DNA from: CAWALV01 sp963782965
GTDB taxonomy: Bacteria; Actinomycetota; Actinomycetes; Acidothermales; Acidothermaceae
Direction: 5' to 3'
Assembly (NCBI GenBank): GCA_963782965.1
Contig: CAWALV010000002.1
Location: 1,178,001 to 1,242,000, forward strand
DNA: 64,000 nt
Positions 9,573-17,163 of this stretch are shown piece by piece. Under the pieces are notes generated by a model that had not been told where the DNA came from, made no database searches, and saw only the letters and a list, made by a program, of their open reading frames with translations. The position numbers were made by a program, and so were the translations under genes. Positions within the stretch are counted from its first letter, which is position 1, and each line of letters begins with the position of its first letter.

Positions 9573-11177
9573 GTGAACCGATACGACGACGACCCCAACG
9601 CGGGCGCGAACCCCGGCACGAACCCGGCGAACCCGGGCACGAACTCGGGCGCGGCTGACGCGGAGCCGGGCGGGGCCGGCGCGGAGCCGGGCGCGCCCGA
9701 GGCGGCGTCGAACGCCTGGGGTGAGCCGTGGTGGTCCCGGCCGCGACCGGCAACCGACCCGGCGGGCCCGGCTGCTTCAGCCGACGCAGCCGGCGCCGCT
9801 GCTTCAGCCAACCCGGCCGACCCGGCTAACCCGGCCGACCCGGCTAACCCGGCCGACCCCACCGATCCGGCCCGCACCGACGCTCCGGCAGCCCGCGACG
9901 GCATGGCCGCTGCGACGCAGTTCGGCGCGACCGATCCGTACCAGCCCTTGCTCGGCGCCGCGGCCCCGGCCGCGGCGAGCGGGCCGTTCGACGTCATCGG
10001 CGGCGAGGTCGGCGACACACCTGGCGCCGCCAAGCGCCGCCGGCCGCGGCCCCTGGGTCGGGCCGGCAAGCAGACCGCGGCGCTCGCCGCCGCCGTTGTC
10101 GTCTCGGCGGCCGCGACCGGAGCGGTGGTCCACGCCGTCGACAACGGGCACACCGGCAGCACCACCGTCGCCAGCCAGACGTCGGTGGCCGACCTGCCCT
10201 CAGCCGCGACGTTGTCGGCCACCGTGAAGACGGCCCTCAACAAGATCGAACCGTCGGTGGTGCTCATTAACGACACCGTGACGACCGGTTCGAACGGACG
10301 CGGCGGTTTCGGCGGCTTCGGCGGGTTCCAGGCCAACGGCGCCGGCACGGGCATCATCATCAGCTCCGACGGTTACGTCGTCACGAACGCGCACGTCGTC
10401 AACGGGGCGACGAGCATCAAGGTGACCCTGCCGAACAAGGGCGGCACCCACGACGCGAGCCTCGTCGGCATCGACACCACCCAGGACCTCGCCGTGATCA
10501 AGATCAGCGGGGTGTCGGGGCTCACCCCGGCCACGTTCGCGAACTCCGACACCGTCTCGGTGGGCGACAGCGTGATCGCCGTCGGGAACGCGCTCGGCTA
10601 CGGCGGCGACCCGACGGTGACCGAAGGAATCATCTCGGCCAAGGGCCGCAGCCTGCAGGACACCACCGACAGCCTGTCCGGGCTGCTGCAGACCGACGCC
10701 GCGATCAACCCGGGCAACAGCGGTGGCCCGCTCGTCGACACCAACGGTGACGTGATCGGCATCAACGTGGCCGTTGCCACCGGCACCGCGAACGAGCCGG
10801 CGCAAAACATCGGCTTCGTCATCCCGAGCAACACCGTCGTGAAGAACCTGCCGGCATTGAAGCAGGGCAAGGGCTCGCAGGGCGGCAACAACGGCGGCAC
10901 GACCCAAACGGCCGCGTTCCTCGGGGTGTCGGTGGCCAGTACCGGCAGCGGCGCGCTCGTCGAGCTCGTCGAACCGGGCAGCCCGGCTGCGGCCGCCGGA
11001 CTCCAGGCGGGCGACATCATCACCGCGGTCGACGGGACGACGATCACTGGCGCTTCGGACCTCCAGCAGGCGATCCGGTCGAACAAGCCCGGGACGACGG
11101 TCACGATCACCGTGCAGCGCAACTCGAGCCAGACCACGGTCAAGGCCAAGCTCGGTTCGAGCCAGATCTCGTCGTAA
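9573..11177 (+). CDS. HtrA-like S1C serine protease with PDZ domain
   Basis: 534-aa membrane-anchored protease. Residues 1-155 are a low-complexity Ala/Pro/Gly cytoplasmic region. A single transmembrane helix (TAALAAAVVVSAAATGAVV, ~170-188) is followed by a chymotrypsin-like domain. The catalytic triad is visible: His in VTNAHVV (~272), Asp in TQDLAVIKI (~306), Ser in NPGNSGGPL (~381). A PDZ domain (AFLGVSVAS to the end, including GSPAAAAGLQAGDIITAVDG) completes the DegP/PepD architecture. Such proteins degrade or refold damaged envelope proteins. The GTG start at 9573 has GGAGGA 7 nt upstream. The N-terminal region contains an in-frame repeat array (see 9812-9862). Confidence 0.94.
   Translation: MNRYDDDPNAGANPGTNPANPGTNSGAADAEPGGAGAEPGAPEAASNAWGEPWWSRPRPATDPAGPAASADAAGAAASANPADPANPADPANPADPTDPARTDAPAARDGMAAATQFGATDPYQPLLGAAAPAAASGPFDVIGGEVGDTPGAAKRRRPRPLGRAGKQTAALAAAVVVSAAATGAVVHAVDNGHTGSTTVASQTSVADLPSAATLSATVKTALNKIEPSVVLINDTVTTGSNGRGGFGGFGGFQANGAGTGIIISSDGYVVTNAHVVNGATSIKVTLPNKGGTHDASLVGIDTTQDLAVIKISGVSGLTPATFANSDTVSVGDSVIAVGNALGYGGDPTVTEGIISAKGRSLQDTTDSLSGLLQTDAAINPGNSGGPLVDTNGDVIGINVAVATGTANEPAQNIGFVIPSNTVVKNLPALKQGKGSQGGNNGGTTQTAAFLGVSVASTGSGALVELVEPGSPAAAAGLQAGDIITAVDGTTITGASDLQQAIRSNKPGTTVTITVQRNSSQTTVKAKLGSSQISS
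9812..9862 (+). repeat. In-frame tandem repeat in the htrA-like N-terminus
   Basis: An 18-bp unit (AACCCGGCCGACCCGGCT) occurs about two and a half times within 9812-9862 and encodes repeated Asn-Pro-Ala-Asp-Pro-Ala. Similar degenerate repeats lie at 9600-9650 (Asn-Pro-Gly-Thr). The unit length is a multiple of three, so copy-number change would lengthen the disordered tail without breaking the frame. Confidence 0.8.
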
Positions 11178-11185
11178 GCCGGCCC

Positions 11186-11272
11186 CCGCGGGCGAGCACC
11201 TGCCGTTCGCCCGCGACCACCCAGACCTCGTCGCGGTTCGCGTGCCTCCTTGGGCGCGACCGCGACGAGAAC
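11186..11272 (+). terminator. Two stem-loops downstream of the htrA-like gene
   Basis: Within 100 nt after the htrA stop are two inverted repeats: CGCGGGCGA with TCGCCCGCG (about 11186-11214) and TCGTCGCGGT with ACCGCGACGA (about 11230-11270). Neither is followed by a clear T run, so rho-independent termination is uncertain. They could also belong to the leader of the next gene. Confidence 0.4.
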
Positions 11273-11315
11273 ACCCGCGAGGCGGCTGTTGGCTTCGCGG
11301 TTTTCTCCCTAACCT

Positions 11316-11351
11316 GACAAGCCGGACGGCGTCCTCGCCGTCCGGCTTGTC
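11316..11351 (+). terminator. Perfect 16-bp stem-loop between htrA-like and CWB2 genes
   Basis: GACAAGCCGGACGGCG (11316-11331) and its exact complement (11336-11351) are separated by a 4-nt loop, TCCT. It starts 139 nt after the htrA stop and ends 31 nt before the next ATG. There is no T tract after the stem. It may terminate htrA transcripts, or form a regulatory hairpin in the leader of the CWB2 gene, if transcription starts upstream. Confidence 0.55.
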
Positions 11352-11382
11352 GGGTCTTCGGCACCTCGGGTCGGGAGCGGGT

Positions 11383-13692
11383 ATGCGTCGCGCCAAGTCC
11401 GCAACAGCCGCAACAGCCGCAACAGCCCTCGTCGTCGCGCTGCCGGTTGCGCTGGGCGCGCCGTCCGGGGCGACGGTCGCCGGCTCGACGGCGATCACGG
11501 TGACGCGGGTCTCGGGCGCCGATCGTTACGCGACGGGCGCCGCGATCGCCGACGCGGGCTGGCCCGCGGCGCTGCCCTCCGGCAGCACGTTGCTGCTCGC
11601 CACGGGGCAGGGCTTCGCCGACGCGGTGGCCGGGGGAGCGGCCGCAGGGCACCTCGGCGTCCCGCTGCTGCTCACCAACAGCAGCTCGTTGAACTCGGCG
11701 ACCAGCGCGGAGATCTCCCGGCTCAAGCCCGCCAGGGTCGCCGTCCTCGGCGGCACCTCGGCGGTGAGCAGCGCCGTCGCCTCGCGGGTCAGCGCGCTCG
11801 GGCCAACCGTCGTCCGCTGGTCGGGTGCCGACCGCTATGCGACCGCGGCCGCGATCTCCCAGGCCGTCTACCCCTCGGGCGCGACGAACGTCTACCTCGC
11901 GACCGGTCTCGCGTTTCCCGACGCGCTGTCGGGTGCGGCGCTGGCTGCGGTTGCCGGCGGCCCGCTGCTGCTCACCGACCCCAACACGCTGCCGGCGGCA
12001 ACCGCGGCAGAACTCGCCCGGCTGCACCCGTCGGCCATCGTCGTGCTCGGCGGCACCAGCGCGGTCAGCACCGGGGTGGCCAGCGCGGCCGTGAGCGCCG
12101 CGGGCGGCGCGCAGCTCTCGCGGATCGCCGGCGCAGATCGCTACCAGACGGCCGACGCGGTCGCCTCGGCGCTCGTGCAGGTCGGCAGCGGGTCGACGAC
12201 CGCGAACAACGGGATCCTCCTCGCTACCGGGGTCAACTTCCCCGACGCGTTGGCGGGCGCGGCCTGGGCGGCGAAGACGGACCGGCCCCTCCTGCTGGTG
12301 CCCGGCGACTACGTGACCTCGCAGACATGGCAGGAGATCCAGACCCTTGCCCCGCCGAGCGCCGTCGTCCTCGGCGGGCCGAATGCAGTGAGCGACGCGG
12401 TTGCCAGCGGTATCGGCAGCGGCAACCCGCCGACGTCCCCGCCCATCCCCTCCGGCGGGCTCGCCACGGACTGGCCGACGTACCACCGTGACAACAGCCG
12501 CAGCGGATCGACCAGCGGCACTCCCGCGTTCGCATCGTTTGCCAGCGCATGGAAGGCGAGCTTGGACGGCGCGGTGTACGGCCAGCCGCTGGTCATCGGA
12601 TCGACCGTGGTAGCTGCGACCGAAGGCGGTTCGTTGTACGGGTTGTCGTTGACGACAGGCGCGGTCCTGTGGCGTGCTCACATCGCCGATCCGATCTCGC
12701 TCTCGTCGCTGCCGTGCGGCAACATCGACCCGCTCGGCATCACCGGCACCCCGGCCTACGACGCCTCGACCGGTCTCGTGCTCGCCGTGGGCGAGACCGC
12801 AGGCGGGCAACATGTGCTGACCGGGGTGCGCCTCGGCAGCGGAACGATCGCGTTCAGCCGCACACTCGACCCGCTGACCGGTAACCGGCTCGCCACCCAG
12901 CAGCGGCCCGCGTTGCTCGTCGCGAACGGTCGTGTCTACGTGGCGTTCGGCGGGCTCGCCGGCGACTGCGGCCAGTACATCGGCCAGGTCGTGTCGGTGG
13001 CCGCCGACGGGAGTGGCACTCCGATCGGCTGGTCGGTGCCGACCTCGCGCGAGGGCGGTATCTGGGCGACCGGCGGGCCGGTCCTCATGCCGGACGGCTC
13101 GATGCTGGTCTCCGTCGGGAACGGCGCGAGCGACACGACCTACGACGGCTCGGATTCGGTCACTCGCCTCTCCGCCGGCCTGGCGCGCACGGACTACTTC
13201 GCTCCGAGCACGTGGGCGAGCGACAACGACGCCGATCTCGACCTCGGCTCCATGGGCCCGGTGCTCGTCGGCGGCCGAGTGCTGGCTGCCGGCAAGCGAG
13301 GGACGGCGTACTTGCTCGACCCGGCGAACCTCGGACACATCGGCGGTCAGCTCGCCAAGGCCGACATCTGCACGCCGTTCGGTACGGCGGCCGTTTCGGG
13401 CATTACCGCCTACCTGCCGTGTACCGACGGCGTCCGCGCGGTCAACGTGTCGGGCAACTCGATGACGGTGGCCTGGCACGCGTCGGGGCTCTCCGGCTCA
13501 CCCGTCGTCGCAGCCGGCACGGTCTACGTGACCGACGGCTCCGGCTCGGTCTACGCGGTGAACGCGTCGAGCGGCGCAAGCCGGGGGCACATCGGCGTCG
13601 GATCGATGTCGCGCTTCGCCTCGCCCACCTTGTCGGGCCGTTACCTGCTTCTCGGCACCAACAGCGGCGTGACCGCTGTGACGGTCGGCTGA
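11383..13692 (+). CDS. Secreted cell-wall-binding repeat 2 protein with PQQ-like beta-propeller
   Basis: 769 aa if ATG 11383 is the start, which gives a signal peptide (MRRAKS, then an Ala/Val-rich core ending near GAPSGATVA). Three CWB2 modules follow (roughly residues 40-125, 135-225 and 240-330). Each has a RxSGADRYATAAAI-like opening, LLLATGxxFxDAL and VVLGGxxAVS. The rest (~360-769) starts with DWPTYHRDNSRSGS and contains repeated VYGQPLVIGSTVVAATEGGS and VYVTDGSGSVYAVNASSGA segments, typical of PQQ-type beta-propellers. CWB2 modules attach proteins non-covalently to the Gram-positive wall, so the propeller is presumably displayed on the surface; its ligand is unknown. Only a weak ribosome site (GGAG) precedes the ATG. 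Confidence 0.87.
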   Translation: MRRAKSATAATAATALVVALPVALGAPSGATVAGSTAITVTRVSGADRYATGAAIADAGWPAALPSGSTLLLATGQGFADAVAGGAAAGHLGVPLLLTNSSSLNSATSAEISRLKPARVAVLGGTSAVSSAVASRVSALGPTVVRWSGADRYATAAAISQAVYPSGATNVYLATGLAFPDALSGAALAAVAGGPLLLTDPNTLPAATAAELARLHPSAIVVLGGTSAVSTGVASAAVSAAGGAQLSRIAGADRYQTADAVASALVQVGSGSTTANNGILLATGVNFPDALAGAAWAAKTDRPLLLVPGDYVTSQTWQEIQTLAPPSAVVLGGPNAVSDAVASGIGSGNPPTSPPIPSGGLATDWPTYHRDNSRSGSTSGTPAFASFASAWKASLDGAVYGQPLVIGSTVVAATEGGSLYGLSLTTGAVLWRAHIADPISLSSLPCGNIDPLGITGTPAYDASTGLVLAVGETAGGQHVLTGVRLGSGTIAFSRTLDPLTGNRLATQQRPALLVANGRVYVAFGGLAGDCGQYIGQVVSVAADGSGTPIGWSVPTSREGGIWATGGPVLMPDGSMLVSVGNGASDTTYDGSDSVTRLSAGLARTDYFAPSTWASDNDADLDLGSMGPVLVGGRVLAAGKRGTAYLLDPANLGHIGGQLAKADICTPFGTAAVSGITAYLPCTDGVRAVNVSGNSMTVAWHASGLSGSPVVAAGTVYVTDGSGSVYAVNASSGASRGHIGVGSMSRFASPTLSGRYLLLGTNSGVTAVTVG

Positions 13693-13723
13693 ACGCAGCT
13701 GCGCCTGGCGGCGGCGCGGTGCC

Positions 13724-13765
13724 CGCCCGACCCGCCCGACCCGCCCGACCCGCCCGACCCGCCTG
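13724..13765 (+). repeat. 9-bp GC-rich tandem repeat
   Basis: CCCGCCCGA is repeated four times with a partial fifth copy in the intergenic gap between the CWB2 gene (stop 13692) and the aldo/keto reductase gene. It is not obviously part of a gene; unit length 9 bp resembles the coding repeats at 56555-56615. Confidence 0.75.
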
Positions 13766-13825
13766 GCGGCCTGGCGGCAGAATGGGCGGCCGGGGAGCTA
13801 ACGGCGTGGACGACGAGGAGCGGGC

Positions 13826-14851
13826 GTGACCTTTCAGGCGGCGGGTAACCGGTACGACGAAATGGCCTATCGCCGCTGCGGGCGCAGTGGCCTGAAGTTG
13901 CCGGCCGTCTCACTCGGGCTCTGGCACAACTTCGGCGACACCAAGCCGCTCGATACGCAGCGTGCCATCCTCCGGCGGGCGTTCGACCTCGGCGTCACGC
14001 ACTTCGACCTGGCGAACAACTACGGCCCGCCCTACGGTTCGGCCGAGAGCAACTTCGGCCGGCTTTTCGCGCAGGACTTCCGGCCGTACCGAGGCGAACT
14101 CGTCATCTCGACAAAGGCCGGTTGGGACATGTGGCCCGGCCCCTACGGTGACCTCGGCTCGCGCAAGTACCTGCTTTCCAGTCTCGACGACAGCCTTCAG
14201 CGCATGGGCCTTGACTACGTCGACATCTTCTACCATCACCGCTTCGACCCCGACACTCCGCTGGAGGAAACGCTCGGTGCGCTCGACGCCGCCGTCCGGC
14301 AGGGAAAGGCCTTGTACGTCGGCATTTCCTCGTACTCGGGCAAGCGCACTCGGGAGGCCGCCAGCATCCTGCGGTCGATGGGCACGCCGTTGCTCATTCA
14401 CCAGCCGTCGTACTCGATGCTCAACCGCTGGATCGAACACGACCTGCTCGATGTGCTGGGTGAGGAGGGTGTCGGCTGCATCGCGTTCTCGCCGCTCGCG
14501 CAGGGCATGCTGACCGACCGTTACCTCGACGGTGTCCCGCCCGACTCTCGTGCCGCCCTCGGGCACTTCCTCAAGCCGGAGATGCTCACCGACGACGCGA
14601 TGGCGCACGTGCGGGCCCTGAACGGGTTGGCGCAGCGGCGCGGTCAGTCACTCGCGCAGATGGCACTCGCGTGGGTGCTACGCGACCCGCGCGTGACCTC
14701 GGCGCTGATCGGCGCGAGCAGTGTTGAGCAGCTCGACCAAAACGTTGCCGCGCTGGACAATCTCGAGTTCATCGACGACGAACTCGCCGAGATCGAGAAG
14801 TACGCCGTCGAAAGCGGCATCAACCTCTGGGCCGGCCCCAGCACCGCCTGA
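13826..14851 (+). CDS. Aldo/keto reductase, YghZ (L-glyceraldehyde 3-phosphate reductase)-like
   Basis: 341-aa (alpha/beta)8-barrel reductase. Family features in order: MAYRRCGRSGLKLPAVSLGLWHNFGD, THFDLANNYGPPYGSAE (catalytic Asp and Tyr), VISTKAGWDMWPGPYG (catalytic Lys), DIFYHHRFDPDTPLEET (catalytic His), IAFSPLAQGMLTDRYL and TSALIGASSVEQLDQN (NADPH phosphate binding). LWHNFGD and the KAGWDMWPGPYG loop are characteristic of YghZ/Mgr proteins, which reduce L-glyceraldehyde 3-phosphate and detoxify methylglyoxal in E. coli. The GTG start at 13826 is preceded by GAGGAG 5 nt upstream. The physiological substrate here is inferred only from family resemblance. Confidence 0.92.
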   Translation: MTFQAAGNRYDEMAYRRCGRSGLKLPAVSLGLWHNFGDTKPLDTQRAILRRAFDLGVTHFDLANNYGPPYGSAESNFGRLFAQDFRPYRGELVISTKAGWDMWPGPYGDLGSRKYLLSSLDDSLQRMGLDYVDIFYHHRFDPDTPLEETLGALDAAVRQGKALYVGISSYSGKRTREAASILRSMGTPLLIHQPSYSMLNRWIEHDLLDVLGEEGVGCIAFSPLAQGMLTDRYLDGVPPDSRAALGHFLKPEMLTDDAMAHVRALNGLAQRRGQSLAQMALAWVLRDPRVTSALIGASSVEQLDQNVAALDNLEFIDDELAEIEKYAVESGINLWAGPSTA

Positions 14852-14899
14852 CGGGTGCGCTCCGCCCGGGTCGCGCGACAGCGGCGAGGCAGGCCGACT

Positions 14900-14905
14900 T
14901 ACAGT
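14900..14905 (+). promoter_or_regulatory. -10 element for a leaderless aacS transcript
   Basis: TACAGT ends 7 nt before ATG 14913. No purine-rich ribosome site lies in between, so transcription would begin at or next to the start codon. Confidence 0.55.
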
Positions 14906-14912
14906 GGCGCCG

Positions 14913-16883
14913 ATGGAGGAGTCGAGGGACGAGTCGCGTTACCAGCCGCTGTGGCAGCCGTCTGCCCAACGGGTGGCTGACTCGCGGATGAACGCGTTCC
15001 GGCGCACGCTCGAAGCGCGCACCGGCCGACGCCTCGCCGACTTCCCGGCGCTGCATGCTTTCTCCCTTGACCAGCCGGCCGACTTCTGGAACGCATTGTG
15101 GGACTTCACCGGTGTCGTGGGGGAGAAGGGCGATCGGGCCTTCGTCGACGCACCCGACATGCGCGGCGCCCGGTTCTTCCCCGACGCCAGGCTGAACGTC
15201 GTCGACACACTGCTCGCCCGGGACGACGACGGGCCGGCCTTGCTCTTCGCACGCGAGGACGGCGCGCGGTCGACGACCACGTGGCATGACCTTCGGCGGC
15301 AGGTTTCTTCGATGGCCCAGGCGCTTCTCGATGTCGGTGTCGGCGAAGGTGATGTCGTCGCAGCGTGGTTGCCGAACATTCCGCAGGCCTACGTCACTGC
15401 TCTTGCGGCCGCGGCGATCGGCGCCGTCTATACGTCGACGTCACCCGACTTCGGCGTGGCCGGAGTGCTCGACCGGTTCGGACAGGTTGGCCCCAAGGTC
15501 CTCATCGCCGCCGACGGTTACCTCTACGGCGGGCGCGAACACGACTGCATGGGGCGGCTCGCCGAGATCGCGCGCGGGCTGCCCAGCGTGCGCCGGCTGG
15601 TCGTGGTCCCGTACCTGACGGCTGAACCGGCCCTCGACGAGTTGCCGGAATCCGTTACGTGGCAAGCCTTCCTACGGCCACACACCGCCGACCTCGCGAC
15701 GCGGCCGTTGCCGTTCGACGTGCCATTCGTCGTCCTGTATTCCTCGGGTACCACCGGTGTGCCGAAGTGCATCGTGCACCGGGCGGGCGGCCTCCTGCTC
15801 ACGCATCTCAAGGAACACCAGCTGCACTGTGACGTGCGGCCGGGCGATCGCGTCTTCTACTACACGACCACCGGCTGGATGATGTGGAACTGGCTGCTCG
15901 GTGCCCTCGCATCGCAAGCAACGCTCGTCGTCTACGACGGGTCGCCCGTCCACGCGGCCACGACGTCGCTCTTCGATCTCGTCGACGAGCTGGGGATCAC
16001 GCTGTTCGGCACGTCGGCGAAGTACATCGACAGCTTGCGCCGCGCCGGCCACGCGCCGTTCAAGACACACCGCCTCGCGACGTTGCGGACGATCACGTCG
16101 ACGGGTTCGCCGCTTTCCCCCGAAGACTTCGACTACGTGTACTCCGACGTCAGGCGTGACGTGCATCTGGCCTCGATCTCCGGAGGTACCGACATCTGCG
16201 GCTGCTTCGTCCTCGGCGATCCGACCAGGCCGGTGTATCGCGGCGAGATACAGAGTCCGGCGCTGGGGATGGCGGTCGAGGTGTTCGACGAGGCGGGCTC
16301 GCCTGCTCCGGTCGGGGTCACCGGCGAGCTCGTGTGCACCCGGCCGTTCCCCTCGATGCCGCTGCGGTTCTGGGCGGATGCCGACGGCGCTCGCTACGCC
16401 GCCGCCTACTTCGCCGACTACCCGGGGGTGTGGCGCCACGGCGACTGGGTGCGGCGCACCCCCAGCGGCGGCTTCGTGATCACCGGGCGGTCGGATGCCA
16501 CCTTGAACCCGGGCGGGGTGCGGATCGGGACGGCCGACATCTACCGCCAGGTCGAGCGCTTCCCCGAAGTGTCGGAAAGCGTCGTGATCGGCCAGGACGT
16601 CGACGGCGACGTCCGGATCGTGCTCTTCGTCAAGCTCACGGACGGCGCGCAGCTCACCGACGACCTCGTGACGGCGATCAAAGCGACGATCCGTACGAAC
16701 TGCTCGCCGCGTCACGTGCCCGCCCGCGTGGTCGCCGTCCCGGACGTTCCTCGCACCCGCAGCGGGAAGTTGGTCGAACTCGCGGTGCGTGACATTGTTC
16801 ACGGCCGTGCCGTGCGCAACTCCGAGGCGCTGGCGAATCCGGAAAGCCTGGAGTACTTCCGGAACCGGCCCGAACTCCGGTGA
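14913..16883 (+). CDS. aacS: Acetoacetate-CoA ligase (acetoacetyl-CoA synthetase)
   Basis: 656-aa ANL-superfamily adenylating enzyme, the normal length for AacS. The ATP/AMP signature VLYSSGTTGVPKCIVH is at residues ~274-289. The family N-terminal segment FWNALWDFTGV, the YYTTTGWMMWNWLLGAL stretch, TSTGSPLSPEDFDYVY, GGTDICGCFVLG and the C-terminal hinge/lysine RTRSGKLVELAVRDIV all match acetoacetyl-CoA synthetases. It activates acetoacetate with ATP and CoA, feeding ketone bodies or storage-lipid products into acetyl-CoA or lipid synthesis. ATG 14913 is chosen over a GTG three codons upstream because of the TACAGT -10 hexamer just before it. Stand-alone gene. Confidence 0.93.
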   Translation: MEESRDESRYQPLWQPSAQRVADSRMNAFRRTLEARTGRRLADFPALHAFSLDQPADFWNALWDFTGVVGEKGDRAFVDAPDMRGARFFPDARLNVVDTLLARDDDGPALLFAREDGARSTTTWHDLRRQVSSMAQALLDVGVGEGDVVAAWLPNIPQAYVTALAAAAIGAVYTSTSPDFGVAGVLDRFGQVGPKVLIAADGYLYGGREHDCMGRLAEIARGLPSVRRLVVVPYLTAEPALDELPESVTWQAFLRPHTADLATRPLPFDVPFVVLYSSGTTGVPKCIVHRAGGLLLTHLKEHQLHCDVRPGDRVFYYTTTGWMMWNWLLGALASQATLVVYDGSPVHAATTSLFDLVDELGITLFGTSAKYIDSLRRAGHAPFKTHRLATLRTITSTGSPLSPEDFDYVYSDVRRDVHLASISGGTDICGCFVLGDPTRPVYRGEIQSPALGMAVEVFDEAGSPAPVGVTGELVCTRPFPSMPLRFWADADGARYAAAYFADYPGVWRHGDWVRRTPSGGFVITGRSDATLNPGGVRIGTADIYRQVERFPEVSESVVIGQDVDGDVRIVLFVKLTDGAQLTDDLVTAIKATIRTNCSPRHVPARVVAVPDVPRTRSGKLVELAVRDIVHGRAVRNSEALANPESLEYFRNRPELR

Positions 16884-16951
16884 GGCGGAAATAGTCGGCC
16901 GGTGCGCCTGCGTTGTAGACAATTCCGCAGGAGGGCCGCAAGGAGAAGCGC

Positions 16952-17020
16952 GTGACGGTGGCCCGTGTGAGCCTCGCTCGGGAGCCCGGTGTAGGCCGGT
17001 ATAGCGCCGGAAAGACGTGA
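16952..17020 (+). CDS. Possible 22-aa leader peptide upstream of sigB-like gene
   Basis: AAGGAG (16940-16945) followed at 6 nt by GTG opens a 22-codon frame (begins MTVARVSLAREPG) ending in TGA 17018-17020. The stop lies inside an 8-bp inverted repeat (CCGGAAAG 17007-17014, CTTTCCGG 17030-17037). This arrangement resembles leader peptide/attenuator control, but no conservation evidence is available. Confidence 0.35.
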   Translation: MTVARVSLAREPGVGRYSAGKT

Positions 17021-17118
17021 TCTTCCCAGCTTTCCGGGGTACGCCGTTTCCAAGAAGTTGCTGAGAAGAGACTTCGAATTCGCATCCAGGGCGAACCAAA
17101 GGAACACCACCAAGCGTC

Positions 17119-17163
17119 ATGCGTTGTACATACGGCCCTCCGCCGCACCAGCAGGACCGATGA
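17119..17163 (+). CDS. Possible 14-aa upstream ORF overlapping the sigma factor start
   Basis: ATG 17119 opens a 14-codon frame (MRCTYGPPPHQQDR) whose TGA (17161-17163) overlaps the sigma factor ATG at 17160 as ATGA. The sigma start has only a weak ribosome site (AGGA close by), so coupled reinitiation is a plausible reason for the overlap. It could also be chance. Confidence 0.3.
   Translation: MRCTYGPPPHQQDR

Noticed and set aside
11178..11382. c-di-AMP (ydaO-type) riboswitch upstream of the CWB2 gene
   Set aside because: The context (cell-wall gene in an actinobacterium) fits, but the gap shows simple stem-loops and none of the conserved ydaO loops that I could recognise.
11140..13479. 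779-aa open frame antisense to the CWB2 gene
   Set aside because: Arg/Gly/Asp-rich text without domains, produced by high GC on the opposite strand of a gene with clear CWB2 and propeller homology.
13724..13765. Possible CRISPR-like array (CCCGCCCGA units)
   Set aside because: Units are 9 bp and directly adjacent with no spacers; a simple tandem repeat, and no cas genes are present.
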